Assembly (NCBI GenBank): GCA_902577525.1
Contig: CACGZG010000007.1
Location: 1 to 51,974 of the forward strand
Direction of reading: 5' to 3'
Source: an uncultured Pelagibacteraceae bacterium
Lineage (GTDB): Bacteria; Pseudomonadota; Alphaproteobacteria; Pelagibacterales; Pelagibacteraceae
Length of the DNA stretch: 51,974 bases
Below the pieces are notes generated by a model. That model did not search any database. It had not been told where the DNA came from and saw nothing but the letters and a program-made list of their open reading frames with translations. Positions 1 through 7,571 of the stretch are shown here, one piece after another. The stretch's first letter is position 1; each line of letters starts with the position of its first letter. The position numbers were made by a program, and so were the translations under genes.

Positions 1-31
1 TTATCTCCTCAGGTACTAGTTTGGTACTAGT
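1..31 (+). repeat. Module-border site M1 (GTACTAGT subtype)
   Basis: First of five sites with the pattern TTATCTC-N5-GTNCWAGT-N3-GTNCWAGT. Here both 8-mers are GTACTAGT (13-20 and 24-31) separated by TTG. It lies just after the stop codon of the helicase gene and is followed by an ATCC-rich stretch like that after M3 and M5. With M2 it brackets the helicase in direct orientation. The window begins exactly here, so what lies on the other side is unknown. A role as recombination site is inferred. Confidence 0.7.
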
Positions 32-50
32 AATCCTACAAAATCCCATA

Positions 51-3000
51 TTATTTTTGGTACCTTGTCTGTTTGGACAAAATATATTTTCGATAGTTAT
101 TATAAATTTCTAAAAAATCTTTTTTGGTTTTTTTTTCATATAAATCAGTAATTCCTACTCTATCATAACCTCTTGCAACTGGTTTTATAAATTTATTGTC
201 TATCATCGATCTCGTCGTTGTATGAGATTTACCCAAAATTTTACTTACATTGTTCAAATTACAAAGATGAGTTGGTTTTTCGAAGTAATCAATTTTTTTT
301 AGCGATTTTAATTCCTTAAGTGTTATTTTTTTATAAAATTTAGATAAACCTTTTTCACCAGTACCAGGCCCTATTCCAACTGATTTAATCAACCCCTCTT
401 CTTCGCACAAATTGAAATAAGCTGTTATATCTTTTCCAAAAGCATTTATCATAATTTCACTTCTAGTTTGGAGATTATCTCTATTGAATAAATCTATACC
501 TGAAATTTTTGTAAAAGTTTTTTTATTTAATGGTTTAAAGTAATAAACTCTAGCACATATCTTATTATCTTTAATTCCTTTTTGTTTTTCTTTACTTTTA
601 CCGATACCTATTGCGTATGGTTTAATTTTTCCTGAATTAATAAGATTTATAACTGGTGTAGCACCATATTGAGGAAACTCTTTTGATTTAAAAATACTTT
701 TGTAAAGATTTGATTTATTATAAAGACCTTTTGTATCAAGAATATCAACACCAAGAATTCTTTTTAACTTTTCTTCTGAAATATTTTCATAGTACTTTCC
801 ATCACTTGAAGATACTCCTATACTATTACCCATAAGTTTTATCTTCTTCTTATCTATAAGTGTTTGGATAATTCTTAAATCTACTTTAAACTTCGTGCTA
901 ATTTCAGTTTTAGTAACATAGTCTTTGGTATCTAAAAATGTAACATTAAGTAGTTTACATAAAGTTTTTTCATCATAATCCTGATACAATGGTATAGGTT
1001 TCATTATACCTGTTCCAAAATACATTTGATCTGGTTTGATATTTCTCTCTATAATTTTTTTAAAAGATTGATAATGCTTTTTAAATTTTTTAGCTAAATC
1101 ATGAGCAGACTTCAATTTACCTTTTGAGTAAACAGTTGCGTCCTGTTCTTTCCAATCAAAACCTAATTTTTCTAATTGATCTACTTGAAAAGGAAATAAT
1201 TCTTTACGTCTGTATCTTAATCTTACAACAGTAATCCATTTTCTTAACTCATCAAATTCTTTATGAGAATAGGTTACTTTTAAATGCCCATGAACATCTT
1301 TGAATTTTTTTAAATAACCAACCATTTCATCCCATTTAAGCCTTAGATCTTCTATTATGTTTGATTGAATTGAGTTAGTTAAAAGTTTTTTAGTAATCTC
1401 AGGATGGTTAGTATCAAAAATTCCTTCTAATTCTTTTTTGGTTCTTTCAGCAAAACCTTTACCTCGAGTTTCGTTTATTAAGATATCTGAAATTAATTGT
1501 GCTACTTCACTGTCATGTTCTTTAAGAGATTTGAATAAAAAAACTATTTTCTTAAAATTTGTTCTTTCTATTGCTTTTTGCAACGTCTCATTTTTTTTTC
1601 TCTCTATAAACAAAGGAACTAGAATATACCCGAATTCTTTTTTATTATTTTTATCTCTAGGTTTTCTTAAAGCTCTTCCAATAGCCTGCACAATATCAAT
1701 TTCACTACTTTTATTATCTATAAAGGCAACCATATCTACAGAGGGAACATTTACCCCCTCTATTAAACATCTTGCATTAGATACAATTGATTTTTGACTT
1801 TCTTTGAATTGGTCCATAATCAAATCTCTTTTTCTCATACGCATGGATCCAGTAACTGATGATGTAAAAAAATCTTTTAAGTAATATTTAATACTGTCAG
1901 GCTGATCACCATCAGTAAATTGTTTTGCACGTGAAATTCCAGAATGAAAACTAAAAATTTTTTTAAGCTTATGTTTTTTTACAGCTTTCTTAATAGCTAT
2001 AAGTAAAGCTAAATAATCAGATTTTAACTTCATGCCCTTAACATGTGTTGAAGATATTTTTCTTTTTTCAAATTCTACTTCTTCTGAAAAAACTTCAGAT
2101 ATGATTAATTTAGGTTTTGCTATAGCTTTATATTTATTTGCTGCTTCGAAAAAACTAATATCAGTAACCACTTTTCCATAAATTTCAGATTTATCCATTG
2201 ATATCATTGTATTTGCATCGCCAAATTTATTTTTCTTTTTATAATTGTGTACTCTTCTTGTGGCTGTCATGAATAATCTTTTTTTAATAGGAATATTTTC
2301 ATCCTTAAGTGCAAAAGAAAAATTTGATTTAACTGATTGATTTAAAACTGCTGTTCGATGAGCTTCATCAAAAACTGCAAAATCGATATTCTTTTTTTTT
2401 GTAAAGATTCCTTTTAAAATTTTTGATGACTGATATGTCGAAAAAATAATTTTGTTAACACTTGGTTTCTTTTTTAACCATTCTTTTAAGTTGTTTTTAT
2501 CACTGAAAAACTCCATTGATAAATCAGATTTTCTTACTTTTACACAATCTTCATCTTTAGTTATATCTTTTGATGAGCATAACTGAAATGTCATCACAGG
2601 ATTATTGTTTGGTATTTGAGATAACCATGCCGCTCTAATTTGTTTTACTAGAGCAATTGATGGAACTAGAACCAAGCTGATCTTAGGTTTGATTTTTTTG
2701 TAAACCCAATAACCAACTTCAGTTTTTCCTGTTCCACAAGCCATTATGCATGTTGCTCTAGGCTTTTTTTTTAATTCATTGTAAAGATCGTTCACTGCTT
2801 TCTCTTGGAATTTATCTGGTATATGAAATTTATTTTTTATTTCTTTTTTTCTTAAAAAATCTGAAACTTTTTTAAAATCTTCTTGATTAAGATCTATAAA
2901 ATCATTCAATAAAAAAGATAATGTTTTTGGTTGTCGCTCATAACTTTTGGGTAATAAAGTTGTGTTAGCAAATAAGTGTCTAATATCAGCGTAATAGCTA

Positions 3001-3389
3001 ACCCCGATAAATGATGAAAGACCATTTTTTCCCTGCCACTTAAGTTTCTGGTCTACTTTTCTAAATTTTACTTGGTAAGTTGCGTATCTGTCATCCTTAG
3101 TTATATAAACTCCATCATACCCATCATCATTAGGGTCAAGATTTAATTCTTTTAATATTTTAAATGGAACATATCCTTGAGGGTATACTTCTTTAATTTG
3201 AAATTGATTATTTGTAATTAAAAGAGCTTCTATAAAAATCTCAAAAATGTCCCCTTTTGTTTTTTCAATACCACGATTGTTGTAACTTGGTGTATTAAGA
3301 ATTCTATTTCTTAGATCTTCAAAATTTAAAATATTGTCAAAAATTCCAGAATTGATAATTTCAATTGAATTCTTATTTTTAGATCCCAT
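51..3389 (-). CDS. Large SF2 DEAD/DEAH helicase with N-terminal PD-(D/E)XK-like nuclease domain
   Basis: A 1112-aa protein probably acting on DNA. Residues about 45-120 look like an Mrr-type restriction nuclease fold (GDIFE start, then DGYDGV and YQVKFR). SF2 helicase motifs follow: Walker A ACGTGKT near residue 216, FDEAH near 343, MTATRR near 375 and QAIGRALRKPR near 567. A helicase-associated (HA) domain spans about 677-745. The last 300 residues hold four degenerate repeats of 70-80 aa, each with an HTH-like core (see findings). It is the only gene between sites M1 and M2. Such nuclease-helicase fusions occur in restriction and phage-defence loci, so a defence role is plausible but inferred. 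The start is the ATG at 3387-3389, just inside M2. Confidence 0.85.
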   Translation of the reverse strand: MGSKNKNSIEIINSGIFDNILNFEDLRNRILNTPSYNNRGIEKTKGDIFEIFIEALLITNNQFQIKEVYPQGYVPFKILKELNLDPNDDGYDGVYITKDDRYATYQVKFRKVDQKLKWQGKNGLSSFIGVSYYADIRHLFANTTLLPKSYERQPKTLSFLLNDFIDLNQEDFKKVSDFLRKKEIKNKFHIPDKFQEKAVNDLYNELKKKPRATCIMACGTGKTEVGYWVYKKIKPKISLVLVPSIALVKQIRAAWLSQIPNNNPVMTFQLCSSKDITKDEDCVKVRKSDLSMEFFSDKNNLKEWLKKKPSVNKIIFSTYQSSKILKGIFTKKKNIDFAVFDEAHRTAVLNQSVKSNFSFALKDENIPIKKRLFMTATRRVHNYKKKNKFGDANTMISMDKSEIYGKVVTDISFFEAANKYKAIAKPKLIISEVFSEEVEFEKRKISSTHVKGMKLKSDYLALLIAIKKAVKKHKLKKIFSFHSGISRAKQFTDGDQPDSIKYYLKDFFTSSVTGSMRMRKRDLIMDQFKESQKSIVSNARCLIEGVNVPSVDMVAFIDNKSSEIDIVQAIGRALRKPRDKNNKKEFGYILVPLFIERKKNETLQKAIERTNFKKIVFLFKSLKEHDSEVAQLISDILINETRGKGFAERTKKELEGIFDTNHPEITKKLLTNSIQSNIIEDLRLKWDEMVGYLKKFKDVHGHLKVTYSHKEFDELRKWITVVRLRYRRKELFPFQVDQLEKLGFDWKEQDATVYSKGKLKSAHDLAKKFKKHYQSFKKIIERNIKPDQMYFGTGIMKPIPLYQDYDEKTLCKLLNVTFLDTKDYVTKTEISTKFKVDLRIIQTLIDKKKIKLMGNSIGVSSSDGKYYENISEEKLKRILGVDILDTKGLYNKSNLYKSIFKSKEFPQYGATPVINLINSGKIKPYAIGIGKSKEKQKGIKDNKICARVYYFKPLNKKTFTKISGIDLFNRDNLQTRSEIMINAFGKDITAYFNLCEEEGLIKSVGIGPGTGEKGLSKFYKKITLKELKSLKKIDYFEKPTHLCNLNNVSKILGKSHTTTRSMIDNKFIKPVARGYDRVGITDLYEKKTKKDFLEIYNNYRKYILSKQTRYQK

Positions 3390-3398
3390 ATCAAGATA

Positions 3399-3429
3399 AT
3401 ATCTCTTTAGGTACTAGTTTAGTACTAGT
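3399..3429 (+). repeat. Module-border site M2 (GTACTAGT subtype)
   Basis: Same 31-bp architecture as M1, beginning ATATCTC, with both 8-mers GTACTAGT (3411-3418 and 3422-3429) separated by TTA. It lies 10 nt upstream of the helicase start codon and is followed by the truncated tRNA-Leu repeat. It shares its subtype with M1 at the other end of the helicase. Confidence 0.7.
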
Positions 3430-3556
3430 TTGAACAAATTATTTTAATCTTATTTTCTAATCTAAATTGAAAGCTAAATTAAAGTTATGAGATTTTATAG
3501 GATGTTTTAGATTACCTTGGACTGTTATGGACTGACTTTAACTTCTATCTATCGGC

Positions 3557-3595
3557 TTTTAAGTCCTTTGTGTCTACCAATTTCACCACGAGGGC
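3557..3595 (-). pseudogene. tRNA-Leu(UAA) 5' half, copy A
   Basis: The minus strand starts GCCCTCG (acceptor), continues with a leucine-type D arm (GGTGAAATTGGTAGACAC) and GGA CTTAAAA. That gives a 7-nt anticodon loop with anticodon UAA and no intron. After the loop the sequence departs from a tRNA: the 3' side of the anticodon stem does not pair, and no variable arm, T arm or 3' acceptor strand follows. It therefore cannot fold as a full tRNA. It is a fragment left by, or carried in by, integration at the anticodon loop. Confidence 0.8.
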
Positions 3596-3613
3596 ATTTG
3601 TGAATTTCATGAG

Positions 3614-3642
3614 TATTTATGCTAATATTTATAATTGAACAA
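3614..3642 (-). promoter_or_regulatory. tRNA-Leu promoter, copy A
   Basis: The minus strand shows TTGTTC (3637-3642), a 17-nt spacer and TAAATA (3614-3619), 18 nt before tRNA position 1. This is a standard sigma-70-type arrangement for a tRNA gene. It is repeated at 19109-19137 and in altered form at 21397-21425. Any transcript from here would read the truncated tRNA and then head towards the helicase gene. Confidence 0.6.
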
Positions 3643-3667
3643 GACGAATAAGTAAATTTTTTTTATT

Positions 3668-3698
3668 TTATCTCTCTATGTGCAAGTCTGGTGCAAGT
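3668..3698 (+). repeat. Module-border site M3 (GTGCAAGT subtype)
   Basis: TTATCTC at 3668-3674, then two GTGCAAGT 8-mers (3680-3687 and 3691-3698) separated by CTG. It marks the left end of module 2 and is followed by TATCCTATAAAG, a sequence also found next to M5. Its 8-mer subtype is shared only with M4 at the other end of module 2. Confidence 0.7.
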
Positions 3699-3712
3699 TA
3701 TCCTATAAAGTC

Positions 3713-4039
3713 CTAGGGGATGTACGATCCTTGATACAAATTGTCTATTTCTTCACCTATTTTTTTATCTATCTCAAGATTTGATTTTTTAAATTCATCA
3801 ACTAATTTAAATATATCCTCTTCACTATTTTTATTTTTTTTAATGTATGCTTCAATATCTTCATTAAATTCATCAAGATCATTCACACAAACATTCCAAT
3901 CAAAGTTTTTATCAACATCTTTTTTTCCTTTAAGTATATCAGTACTTTTAAGGCCATCAGAATTAGTTCATTCGCCACTAAATCTTTTTTTAAATAAAGA
4001 TCTAATAGCTTCCACGTGTAAATTTAATTCATCTGTCAT
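3713..4039 (-). pseudogene. Small acidic protein gene interrupted by an in-frame TGA
   Basis: From the ATG at 4037-4039 the frame reads MTDELNLHVEAIRSLFKKRF SGE, then a TGA at 3968-3970 (codon 24). It then continues open for 84 more codons to a TAG at 3713-3715. The downstream part is rich in Asp, Glu and Lys, like its operon neighbours, and is clearly coding in style. The TGA follows SGE, where a Trp codon (TGG) could have been lost by one base change. Either the gene is recently broken, translation restarts downstream, or there is a sequence error. It is the last gene of the long minus-strand operon, 12 nt behind the preceding one. Function unknown. Confidence 0.55.
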
Positions 4040-4051
4040 TCTTTATAAATA

Positions 4052-4480
4052 TTATATTTTTTTATCTCTTTCATCTATAGCACAAATTAAATCAATAACA
4101 AAATTCCTATCTAGTTTGGTACAATCATCATTTTCTTCCTCTATGTAATTTACGGGGTGAAAACTTTTATCAGATTTATCAAACCAGTAACTAACACAAC
4201 ACTCTTCTTCGCGACGATGCTTTAAAGCAAACGCAGTAAATTCATGTTCTTTAAATTCTTTAGTTAATGAGTCTTTATGAACAAATATCGCAAAACTTAA
4301 CCTTTCTTTAATTGGTTCTCCTTTATCATTTTCAGCATATCCATCAAAAATTATTTTCACTCCAAATGGAGCTTCACCAGTATTATCACCAGGTATTAGG
4401 TTACCGGTATCATTCATTGACGAGATATAATGTTTAAGCCAATTTTCAAGAATATGGGGATATTTTTCTACGTTTTTCAT
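4052..4480 (-). CDS. Hypothetical protein, 142 aa
   Basis: I do not recognise a family. It is a soluble, acidic protein beginning MKNVEKYPHILENWLKHY, with a predicted mixed alpha/beta pattern (GVKIIFDGY, LSFAIFVHK) and two adjacent cysteines (EECCVSYWF). I chose the ATG at 4480. An upstream TTG at 4516 in the same frame would add 12 residues and bring it next to the preceding stop, but lacks a ribosome-binding site. It sits in the minus-strand operon of module 2. Confidence 0.65.
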   Translation of the reverse strand: MKNVEKYPHILENWLKHYISSMNDTGNLIPGDNTGEAPFGVKIIFDGYAENDKGEPIKERLSFAIFVHKDSLTKEFKEHEFTAFALKHRREEECCVSYWFDKSDKSFHPVNYIEEENDDCTKLDRNFVIDLICAIDERDKKI

Positions 4481-4519
4481 AAAATAAAAATTATTTAATT
4501 TAATCCAAATCTTCAAACA

Positions 4520-5365
4520 TTAAGTAAGCCTACTTGAATCCCATGCACTCTGAAGCTCTGACATAAGATCCCAATCCTCAGTTTCAATTATTTTTTCATC
4601 TTTAGTATCACTGGAAGCTGCAAAATCATCCTCAGAAGGAATGTATTTTTCTTTTTTAATTTTTCTTTCATAAAAAGTTCTATCAGCTGTCCATCCTGTT
4701 TTTATATCAAAATCAAAATCTTGTCTTTTGCCTTTATAATCTATTGAATATATCGGTAATTCTAATTTTGTTTTTTCATATACCCATAAAGAATGATGAT
4801 CAAAATCTAATTGTGCAGCAACTATATTAAAATCTCTTAACGAGTAGTTATCATCAACTTCTATAGTAGTATGAGCTGTAACTTCTTTACAATGCATAGT
4901 TAAAATATCTGCAAATTTATAACTATTGGTATTTTTAAAAAATTTATCGTTATCCAATATTTCATTATTATGTTTCTCGACATCCCATCTTGCTCTTATA
5001 ATATAGTTTAAATCTATATTTTCTAAAGCATGATACTCTTTAAGCGCATCATCATAGCTATCAGAACCTATCTCCGATTCACTTATCTCATAAATTTTAT
5101 CACTTGATAATTTCACTGGTTTATCATCTTCCAGTACTTGTACCGAAGGTTCTTCATCTATAGTTAATCCACGACCTAGCCAAATACATTTTTTTTCATG
5201 ATTAGTTAAAAAAGTTTCAAAGTCGAAATCTTCATTTATTTTATCTTTCTCTTTTTCAAAATTTGCTTTGAAATTATCATTATAATATCTAACATAAACA
5301 GATTGTCCTACAGCATGGTTCTCATTTTGTTTAGCCCTAATCTTAAATGTTAATTTTTTAGTCAT
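4520..5365 (-). CDS. Hypothetical protein, 281 aa
   Basis: No family recognised. A soluble protein with a basic, strand-forming N-terminus (MTKKLTFKIRAKQ) and a strongly acidic remainder. It has no signal peptide or membrane segment. Several Trp/His-rich stretches occur (FDHHSLWVYE, TGWTADRTF), and the C-terminal 40 residues are acidic and low in structure. It starts 7 nt after the preceding gene's stop, so it is probably translated from the same mRNA. The name could only be assigned by homology search. Confidence 0.7.
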   Translation of the reverse strand: MTKKLTFKIRAKQNENHAVGQSVYVRYYNDNFKANFEKEKDKINEDFDFETFLTNHEKKCIWLGRGLTIDEEPSVQVLEDDKPVKLSSDKIYEISESEIGSDSYDDALKEYHALENIDLNYIIRARWDVEKHNNEILDNDKFFKNTNSYKFADILTMHCKEVTAHTTIEVDDNYSLRDFNIVAAQLDFDHHSLWVYEKTKLELPIYSIDYKGKRQDFDFDIKTGWTADRTFYERKIKKEKYIPSEDDFAASSDTKDEKIIETEDWDLMSELQSAWDSSRLT

Positions 5366-5372
5366 CTTTAAT

Positions 5373-5711
5373 TTATTTTACTTCCTCAAAATAATATCTT
5401 TCCTGCTCAGGTCCATTGTTGTAATAGCTTTCATCAGGCTCATCACCAGTTAATTCTGAAATAGTATCACTGGAAAAACCACACATCTCATTAGCGGACT
5501 CAAATATAGATCTATCAATATTTTCAATAACCTTTAACCATTTTTCTGGGTTATCATTATAAATTTTATCATCATCTGCAATTTCAGAAAATTGATCATA
5601 ATTACATACGGCTTCCCAATTCTTTTGTATCGATAAGTCAATTGTCATAGAGTGTCTTCTTGATCCACCATTTTTAAAAATTTCTTCAAAAACAAATTTT
5701 ATTTTTTTCAT
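5373..5711 (-). CDS. Hypothetical acidic protein, 112 aa
   Basis: Unrecognised. It begins with a beta-strand-like segment (KKIKFVFEEIF), and residues 50-112 are dominated by Asp, Glu and Ser, with the sequence SELTGDEPDESYYNNGPEQE near the end. No membrane segment. It is 1 nt from the gene before it and 7 nt from the one after, a spacing typical of a co-transcribed unit. Confidence 0.65.
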   Translation of the reverse strand: MKKIKFVFEEIFKNGGSRRHSMTIDLSIQKNWEAVCNYDQFSEIADDDKIYNDNPEKWLKVIENIDRSIFESANEMCGFSSDTISELTGDEPDESYYNNGPEQERYYFEEVK

Positions 5712-5712
5712 T

Positions 5713-6495
5713 TTAAAATTCTCTTAATTTAATTAATTTTAAAATATCTGGATCATTCTTAAGGGATTTATCTAAGTATTTGTAAGCAATTGTATCATTC
5801 TTTATAGCCTCTATAACAATTTCTTTATCTTTTAACATATTTTGGTCTGCAGAATATAATGTGCTTCCACAATTCCTTACTATATCCAATATTTTTTTTT
5901 TGTTATCTTTATTTTGATCACTATTTAAATTTCCTGAAATAGTAATTTTATCTAATTCCCTTTTCCATACCTCATAATGAATAAATTTTTCTGTAAAATA
6001 ATTAAGATCTGTATCTTCGTCATTTTTCCAAAGATGATAATCTTTTAAAATCTCTAGGTAAATTTTACTTTCTTCTGCATTATTAATCATCAAATCATCA
6101 CTCATATAATCCATCAGACCCTCCCAAGTAGTAGCAGTTTCTTCCATCAGAACTTTAATTTCATATTTGATATCATCATCAGATAAATCATTTTGTTTAT
6201 TGTTTTCATTATCAAATGTAAGATTATCTAAGCTATCATAAAAATAATCATCTTTTAATTGACGTTCTTCTCTTCCGAATGGATGTGTTGGTCCAGAAAC
6301 TTCCTTTTCTAATTCGCTCCAATATCCTTCATAAAAATTTTTCCATTTTTCTGTTGCAGTTTTAGAAAAAATATTATTTTCGATTAATGATCTAATTTGA
6401 TTTTCTATACTTGAATCAACTTCGTTTATTTTATCATTTGCCTCTTTTATATTTTGAAAAACCCTGTCAGTAAATTTTGATGTTGAAGCTGTCAT
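5713..6495 (-). CDS. Hypothetical protein with one C-terminal DUF4116-like repeat, 260 aa
   Basis: The first 200 residues are helical, acidic and unrecognised, with Trp-rich patches (EKWKNFYEGYW, TTWEGLMDY). Residues about 207-258 resemble the DUF4116 repeats of the 445-aa protein upstream: LKDKEIVIEAIKND, then YLDKSLKNDPDILK. I take the ATG at 6495. The same frame can open at a TTG (6513) inside the upstream gene, adding MRNKLT. The shared repeat links this gene to the two larger DUF4116 proteins of the module. Function unknown. Confidence 0.65.
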   Translation of the reverse strand: MTASTSKFTDRVFQNIKEANDKINEVDSSIENQIRSLIENNIFSKTATEKWKNFYEGYWSELEKEVSGPTHPFGREERQLKDDYFYDSLDNLTFDNENNKQNDLSDDDIKYEIKVLMEETATTWEGLMDYMSDDLMINNAEESKIYLEILKDYHLWKNDEDTDLNYFTEKFIHYEVWKRELDKITISGNLNSDQNKDNKKKILDIVRNCGSTLYSADQNMLKDKEIVIEAIKNDTIAYKYLDKSLKNDPDILKLIKLREF

Positions 6496-6502
6496 TGTTA
6501 AT

Positions 6503-7045
6503 TTATTCCTCAACCTTTATTGGAGTTTGGTGATACTCCTCTGTTTCAAAACTATAATTTAAGTCATCAGCTATAGTATCAAGTGGAACCATATCATTTA
6601 GCATATTTTCAACTTTTGAAATTTCATTATCATCTACTCCATTATGAAAAATCATACTTAAACTGCTTCCTCCACCAGTTGATCCTGCCCATAAATAATC
6701 AATATCTAAATCTAATTTATTCTCAATATTTCTGATATTATAAAAATTATTATAATCTTCATTATTATAAAAACTCTTTTCATTTTTGTCTTTGGAAATT
6801 GGTGTTAAGGAATTAATTGAACTGTTTATCAAATTTTGTATTTCCGATATGTCATTGCAATCTTTAAATATTTTAACCTCATTAGAGTCAATAAATTCAC
6901 GATCTATTCTTCCCCAATCTCTTTGAAAACTTATCCATTTATTATGCTTTGCATCTTTATATTTATCATCTTTATGATATTCGGGATGAAGATCTATTAA
7001 TGTTTCAACGACTAAATGTTGGGCTGGAATAATTTTAAATTTCAT
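6503..7045 (-). CDS. Hypothetical protein, 180 aa
   Basis: Unrecognised soluble protein, starting MKFKIIPAQHLVVETLIDLH. It has a central Asn/Asp-rich region, then a glycine-serine turn (WAGSTGGGSSLSMIFH) that resembles a loop between strands, and an acidic end. It lies 28 nt after the preceding stop and 7 nt before the next start in the long minus-strand operon. Confidence 0.65.
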   Translation of the reverse strand: MKFKIIPAQHLVVETLIDLHPEYHKDDKYKDAKHNKWISFQRDWGRIDREFIDSNEVKIFKDCNDISEIQNLINSSINSLTPISKDKNEKSFYNNEDYNNFYNIRNIENKLDLDIDYLWAGSTGGGSSLSMIFHNGVDDNEISKVENMLNDMVPLDTIADDLNYSFETEEYHQTPIKVEE

Positions 7046-7073
7046 AAATTATAATACGTTCTTTTTGTGTATA

Positions 7074-7571
7074 TCATTTGATCTTTGAGTTAATGACTAT
7101 AAAATATTCATCAATTACTTTGTCGTGGCCATCTTTATCAACTTCTAAATTTAAATAATTAATATACCAATGATTACCATCACAATATTCTTTTTTGTTT
7201 TCAAGATCTCCTATCCCTTCAAGGTCATTTTTAACAACAAATGAACCATCCGGTATATTTCCTTCCTGATTGAAAAAACCCCAAGATTTTCCTAAAGTTA
7301 TTGGATTTAGTGATGAGACTCCTTTTGATAATTGATTACAAAATTTATCAGTGAATAATTTCCACATTTTTGATGAAGGATCCCACAAATCATCATACGA
7401 AATTGGTAATTCAGTGTCACCATCTTGTTTCCCCCAAAAATAAAATTTTTTATCTTTAAGTTCGATACATGTCTCCACAGTCTCTGACTGATCGGGATTA
7501 TAGGGAGTTATGTACTCTGACTTACAATTCTCAGGAATATATCCTATTACAAGACGTTGAAGACTAGTCAT
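7074..7571 (-). CDS. Hypothetical protein, 165 aa
   Basis: Unrecognised soluble protein. I place the start at the ATG 7569-7571 (MTSLQRLVIGYIPENC), which overlaps the upstream stop by 8 nt and suggests translational coupling. The longer frame to 7610 lies entirely within the upstream gene. Features are Trp-rich segments (FYFWGKQDG, SSKMWKLF, GKSWGFFNQEG) and a strand-rich C-terminus (DKVIDEYFIVINSK). No signal peptide. Confidence 0.65.
   Translation of the reverse strand: MTSLQRLVIGYIPENCKSEYITPYNPDQSETVETCIELKDKKFYFWGKQDGDTELPISYDDLWDPSSKMWKLFTDKFCNQLSKGVSSLNPITLGKSWGFFNQEGNIPDGSFVVKNDLEGIGDLENKKEYCDGNHWYINYLNLEVDKDGHDKVIDEYFIVINSKIK

Larger units (their letters stand above)
3430..3667 (-). 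repeat. Long repeat copy A: truncated tRNA-Leu, its promoter and 3' junction sequence
   Basis: This gene-free stretch closely matches 18925-19155, with few mismatches over more than 200 bp by eye. On the minus strand it reads: AT-rich leader, tRNA promoter, 39 nt of tRNA-Leu, then non-tRNA sequence running to M2. The junction part contains the tandem TGGACTG-TTA-TGGACTG and an ATCCTATA element (on the minus strand). It has the look of an integration scar or attachment region in which the tRNA was cut at the anticodon loop. Confidence 0.8.

Noticed and set aside
3557..3595. Intact tRNA-Leu gene
   Set aside because: Only the 5' half is present; the anticodon stem does not close and no T arm or acceptor 3' strand follows.
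3713..4039. TGA read as tryptophan or selenocysteine
   Set aside because: Genes in the window (for example those ending at 18886 and 23977) use TGA as stop, and I see no SECIS-like hairpin after the codon.
3741..4148. 135-aa plus-strand open frame
   Set aside because: Serine/leucine-rich antisense shadow of the acidic minus-strand genes.
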